From: Neofamilia massiliensis
Lineage (GTDB): Bacteria; Bacillota; Clostridia; Tissierellales; Peptoniphilaceae
Direction of reading: 5' to 3'
DNA length: 64,000 nucleotides
Assembly: GCF_001299475.1 (NCBI RefSeq)
Contig: NZ_CYUJ01000002.1
Location: forward strand, 1-64,000
Shown here: piece after piece, positions 63,012-64,000 of the stretch
Position numbering within the stretch: position 1 is the stretch's first letter
How the letters are laid out: each line of letters begins with the position of its first letter
The notes under the pieces: model-generated
The model's database searches: none
The model's input: only the letters and a program-made list of their open reading frames with translations
Told to the model about the DNA's origin: nothing
Made by a program: the position numbers and the translations under genes

Positions 63012-64000
63012 ATGAAAACATTAAAAGTAAAAACTCATAGACTCATTAAAAATAACGGTAAAAATTATATTTTTATATCTGATACAGCATCTCTGTTTGA
63101 AATAGATGACTATGTTAAGAATATGATTAATGAGTCAGATGCATTATTTGCTTATGATAGCGATTCTGAAAAAGATCAGGAAATTATGCAAATTTTGGAT
63201 AAAGCAGGATTTTTTACTGATTCTTTTAAAGAGCCAGATTGGAAATCTAAAATTAATAAGTCACAACCTTCAGCATTAGTTTTAATGTTATCTCAGGATT
63301 GCAATCTGAGATGTAATTATTGTTATGCAGGTGATGGAGAATATTGCAACAAAGGTCTAATGAAAGAATCTACTGCTAAAATGGCGATTGATTATGCTTT
63401 TGATAACTTTACCACAGACAGAATATCAATCATTTTGTTTGGAGGAGAACCTCTTTTAAACAAAAATTTATTTAAATTTTGCGTGGAGTATTCTAAGAAA
63501 AAAGCTGAGAAGTTAGGGAAGGAAGTAGGTTTTAGTACTACTACAAATGCAACTCTTTTAAATACGGAGATCGCTAAATTTATAATCGAGAATAAATTCA
63601 GTGTAACCATCAGCATAGATGGTGATGCAAAAACACATAATCGAAATAGATTCTATGCTAATAAAGAGGGAACATATGATGATGTAGTGTATAATGTAAA
63701 AAACTATTTGGGATTTAAAAATGTAGCTGCAAGAGCGACTCTTACAAAATACAATCCAAAAATAAAAGATGTATACGAGCATCTTTATGGATTGGGATTT
63801 AGATCGATTCATATCTCCCCATCCATTGAATTTATGGATAAAGATGCTTATGATAAGTTAATTATTAGTTACTTGGAACTTATTGATACCTTTGAGAAGA
63901 AACTTAAGTCAAAAGACTATGATTATTGCTTAAGGATGTCTAATATTATGGCATTTCTTAACAGATTGAATAGAGGTGGACTTAGAAGAAAGTTTTGTGG
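63012..64000 (+). CDS. Radical SAM peptide maturase, cut by the window end
   Basis: The first 329 residues are visible. ATG 63012 has AGGAGT 7 bp upstream. An N-terminal recognition-like domain (residues 1-75, HRLIKNNGKNYIFISDTASLFEIDDY) precedes the radical SAM core with CNLRCNYC (Cys97, 101, 104), LFGGEPLLN (about 142-150), TTTNATLLN and SISIDGDAKTHNRNR. A C-terminal SPASM domain with extra Fe-S clusters would lie past the edge. The whole resembles clostridial Cys-rich-peptide maturases. It presumably installs thioether links in the upstream peptide. Confidence 0.88.
   Translation, partial: MKTLKVKTHRLIKNNGKNYIFISDTASLFEIDDYVKNMINESDALFAYDSDSEKDQEIMQILDKAGFFTDSFKEPDWKSKINKSQPSALVLMLSQDCNLRCNYCYAGDGEYCNKGLMKESTAKMAIDYAFDNFTTDRISIILFGGEPLLNKNLFKFCVEYSKKKAEKLGKEVGFSTTTNATLLNTEIAKFIIENKFSVTISIDGDAKTHNRNRFYANKEGTYDDVVYNVKNYLGFKNVAARATLTKYNPKIKDVYEHLYGLGFRSIHISPSIEFMDKDAYDKLIISYLELIDTFEKKLKSKDYDYCLRMSNIMAFLNRLNRGGLRRKFC

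Overview
The window is a low-GC Firmicutes chromosome segment carrying a conjugative element. Secreted proteins with SLH, InlB-type B-repeat and copper-amine-oxidase-N-like stalk domains, strong AGGAGG ribosome sites, TTG/GTG starts and short poly-U terminators fit an anaerobic Gram-positive coccus of the Peptoniphilaceae type (Anaerococcus, Peptoniphilus or Finegoldia-like). That placement is inference; no marker was searched.

Region 1 (1-28438) is ordinary chromosome. It opens with the end of an rRNA operon (5S) and ten tRNA genes. Two surface proteins follow, one of them with unusual Tyr/Trp-rich repeats. Then come an EF-G-like GTPase, a formate/nitrite-family channel, the ferrous iron system (feoA, feoB and a small Cys-rich FeoB partner, read leftwards from a promoter with a Fur-like palindrome), a NamZ-type exo-muramidase and a cation/proton antiporter. 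A long rightward block holds pheS, pheT, zapA-like, a U32 peptidase, mutS2 and cvfB, followed by an L,D-transpeptidase and rlmD.

Region 2 (about 28440-61558) is a Tn1549/CD1107-like integrative conjugative element whose left end abuts the 3' end of rlmD. It encodes replication (RepA_N, DnaC-like), a type IV secretion apparatus (PcfB/DUF3801, VirD4, Maff2, TrbL, PrgI, VirB4, NlpC/P60 protein, DUF4315, DUF4366), an AbiE toxin-antitoxin pair, topoisomerase III, a 5-methylcytosine methyltransferase, a giant methylase-helicase and two SSB-like proteins. Two group II introns interrupt it: one splits the Maff2 gene and the other splits the helicase. In both cases precise removal restores the reading frame. 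The second intron's maturase has a nonsense codon, and trbL has four in-frame nonsense codons. A TnpV-like gene with its own ribosome site lies out of frame inside a low-complexity stretch of the helicase gene. No relaxase or integrase is seen, so the element either continues past the window or has lost them.

Region 3 (61559-64000) is accessory DNA. It holds an XRE regulator with a palindrome between its promoter elements, a decayed stretch with another perfect palindrome and a fragment resembling the N-terminus of a radical SAM peptide maturase, and then a RiPP cassette. The cassette is a 55-residue Cys/Asp precursor with three overlapping C-x3-D motifs, a hairpin, and a radical SAM maturase cut by the window edge. 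This ranthipeptide-like cassette and the nested tnpV gene are the most interesting items.
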